Source: Euborellia annulipes (Eukaryota > Arthropoda > Insecta > Dermaptera > Anisolabididae). Taken from it: DNA of 64,000 nt. Both the position numbers and the translations under genes were made by a program. The DNA is taken from positions 1 to 64,000 of the forward strand of contig JAKCPI010014312.1 in assembly GCA_023213315.1 (NCBI GenBank), in the 5' to 3' direction. Below, piece by piece: positions 61,994 through 64,000 of the stretch (its first letter is position 1; each line of letters opens with the position of its first letter). A model generated the notes under the pieces. That model searched no databases, had not been told where the DNA came from, and saw only the letters and a program-made list of their open reading frames with translations.

Positions 61994-62496
61994 CTAGCCG
62001 CGACGCCCTCCTGGACAGCTGGCTCGGGTCCGCCTGAGGCGGACAGTCGCCTTTTCTTCTTATTTTTTTTTTTTAACACTCTCATTTGATATCCAAATGG
62101 CTTAAATAAAATCATCGGACTGCCTGGGGTTCGAGCCCGCGACTTTTGGAATACGAGGTTAGTATGCTAACCCCTACACCAAGCCCCGTGGGCAAAAAAA
62201 GAAAATTATTATTATTCCATTCCAATCCAGTGCCTGCTTGAGGATTTGTTTACATTCATGGAATACACAAATGAAAAGAATACATAAATATTTCTCTATA
62301 CATTTCCTATGGGAGAAATCGTAACTTTAAGAATTAATAACTCAAAAAGTTATAGGAATTTCGAGATAAAAATAATTTTCCTGTAATCCCGAGAAGGTCC
62401 TCTTTATGTATATAAAATTTCATTTTAAAATTCCAATGGGAAGTTGCCTAAATAAAGCGTGACAGACAGACGGACATTAGCGAATTATATATAAAG
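61994..62496 (-). mobile_element. Helitron (minus) with nested SINE
   Basis: Minus strand starts TCTTTATATATAATTCGC after A, then GTCCGTCTGTCTGTCACG, and runs to a GC-rich end with GGCGTCGCGG then CTAG before T. The 3' GC module is short. The SINE 62063-62193 interrupts the AAAAGAAAATTATTATT region. Confidence 0.85.
62063..62193 (-). mobile_element. tRNA-derived SINE (minus), head only, nested in a Helitron
   Basis: Minus strand: GCCCACGGGGCTTGGTGTAG, GGTTAGCATACTAACCTCG, CGGGCTCGAACCCC (a near-perfect B box), ending at CATTTGGATATCAAATG plus GAGTGTT and oligo-A. Confidence 0.88.
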
Positions 62497-62540
62497 ATTT
62501 ATGAGGAATTTTCAATTTATTTTGTCTATGCTTGTATTTT

Positions 62541-63126
62541 TTACTTTCTCTTATTTATATATAGGGCCTATATATGTTAATAGGCTATATTGTATAGGAT
62601 TCATGTCAAAAATTCGATATCGAGATTTTGATGGTCCGAAAAAGTCCGCAAAATGGATTGAATGTCTGTTTGTGAACAAAATATCTCAAGAAAAAAAAAG
62701 AAAATAAGTTTTAAAATAAACAACAAAATTAGCTTCTTTTTTTTCCTTTATTTGGCTTTCGACCTAAAGCCATGCCAAAAACAACATTTTACAAATTATA
62801 AACAAAATTAGCTAAAAAGTACTAAGTTAGTACTTTACTAATGCACTTTTCCAGATTTGTTAGATTTGACGATTTTGATTAAAATTCATAAATCACTTAT
62901 TTTTTAGATGCTCTTTAAAATGTATATTCTCATTTTACCCTCAACATTGTATAAAGCACACTATACTCTTGTACTTTATAGGAAAGATAGAAGCGATGGT
63001 AACATAACAAAATATAATCTATGTTTATAAATACATGACGACACAAAAAATCGGGCGGACAAGCACAAACAGAACTTTCACTTATTAAAGGTAAGAAAAA
63101 TTTGGGCACAGTAGACACCAGATTTT
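62541..63126 (+). repeat. R1 family, decayed full-length copy
   Basis: TTACTTTCTCTTATTTATAT start, CATGTCAAAAATTCGATATC, TAGTACTTTACTAATG-like block, CATGACGACACAAAAAATC and a much decayed hairpin ending ACACCAGATTTTT. The (GTCT)n core is lost. Confidence 0.75.
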
Positions 63127-63129
63127 TCT

Positions 63130-64000
63130 AAAAAAAGAATGAATTAATTTCCTGAACTTCCACACGAAAAATACTTCATTTTTTTTTATTAAGGGTTGAT
63201 GGGTAGGTGATTTTTTTAATAAACACTCCACACTACTGTGACATCTGTCACTTTTGTTTAAATTCAATAATAATATCAGCTTACGTCTTGAAAAAAAGAA
63301 TATCATCTCTCTCGCTCTCTTCAAAAGTCAATTAAATATGACAATTTGACAGCAGATGTAATAAAATCACACTATTTTAGTTTAAAAATACTCTCGCTAG
63401 GTAGCTAGTAGCAACCAATGGTGTCTGTGTGTGTGCGTGTGTGTGTTAAGAAAATGCTTTGTGAACTCATACGTTAAAAAACAGATGTGTGTTTTTTTTT
63501 ATTTAAGGTTGTTTTGTGCTTCACTCATCACATCTAATAGGATCACAAATGGCAAGGAAATTGGAAATAAGAAAAAAAAAAATGGGGTATATGGTAAATT
63601 TTTAACATTAGAAAAAAAATAATTTCAGTTTACTGAAATGAATCACCAAAAGGATTCACTCAATAAAGGGACAGAATTGTTATTTTTTTGTTCTAAACAA
63701 AATAATTTGTGAGATATCAAGATGTATCTGGCGTTTCTATTAAACTGATTTTGAGTTTGTTAATTTCTCTAACGGTGGTAATCTCAAAAAGTAGTGAACC
63801 GATTTGAAAAATTCTCTTTCGATATCAAATATTAATTTAAAAAAAAAAAATCTAAATTTCTCATTGAAAATATACCGAGATTTTGTAAAATTTACTTGGA
63901 TTGTCCTATGGAAATGAAGTTTACATGTATATATAAGAAAATTTAATTTTTGTAGCATGTTTAATAAAGTGAAACTTTTATATGGATGGGCTCAAATGTT
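63130..64000. other. AT-rich right flank, no gene recognised
   Basis: Contains GTGTCTGTGTGTGTGCGTGT near 63422 and otherwise unassigned AT-rich sequence. Short open frames match nothing known. Confidence 0.35.

Overview
This is an AT-rich eukaryotic window, probably invertebrate. Long homopolymer runs, microsatellites, dense nested transposons and a spliced exon with consensus splice sites support this. A repeat-loaded crustacean such as a copepod is my guess, but nothing in the window proves the species. Only one stretch looks like an ordinary host coding exon (37612-37798, minus strand). Nearly everything else is mobile DNA or its debris.

Layout. 277-1788 (minus) is an intact 503-codon gag-like ORF1 of a non-LTR retrotransposon, with three CCHC knuckles and no ORF2 in view. 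The rest is built from a few families that insert into one another: (1) R1, about 670 bp, with a 5' hairpin, a (GTCT/GTGT)n core and a long 3' hairpin, in at least 15 full or partial copies on both strands; (2) non-autonomous Helitrons (5' TC, 3' GC hairpin plus CTAG, A/T target); (3) a tRNA-derived SINE in about 11 copies; (4) at least 13 hAT-type elements with 8-bp target-site duplications (TSDs); (5) TTAA-flanked elements, TA-flanked Tc1/mariner and pogo MITEs, and broken mariner transposase pieces; (6) many unrelated-looking foldback elements that share a minimal hammerhead-ribozyme core (CTGANGA - stem II - GAAAC), as in Penelope-like retroelements.

Nests can be ordered from target-site duplications. 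The deepest is 39299-44325: hammerhead foldback, then a TAA-flanked element, then R1, then a 2.9-kb hAT foldback, then a palindrome, then a 507-bp hAT. Two other nests (49848-51342 and 53712-54732) are three to four levels deep. A 1.2-kb near-perfect palindrome at 35381-36579 carries a MADF-like protein fragment and sits in a TTAA duplication.

The most unusual signal is the hammerhead family: about 18 cores by eye, several in facing pairs, three elements with perfect 13-16 bp duplications, and a shared GGCTGC-like motif downstream of the ribozyme. Low-repeat stretches (for example 3060-3420, 10465-10650, 34660-35000, 52890-53170, 55840-56215) may hold host promoters or UTR exons, but the sequence alone does not settle this.
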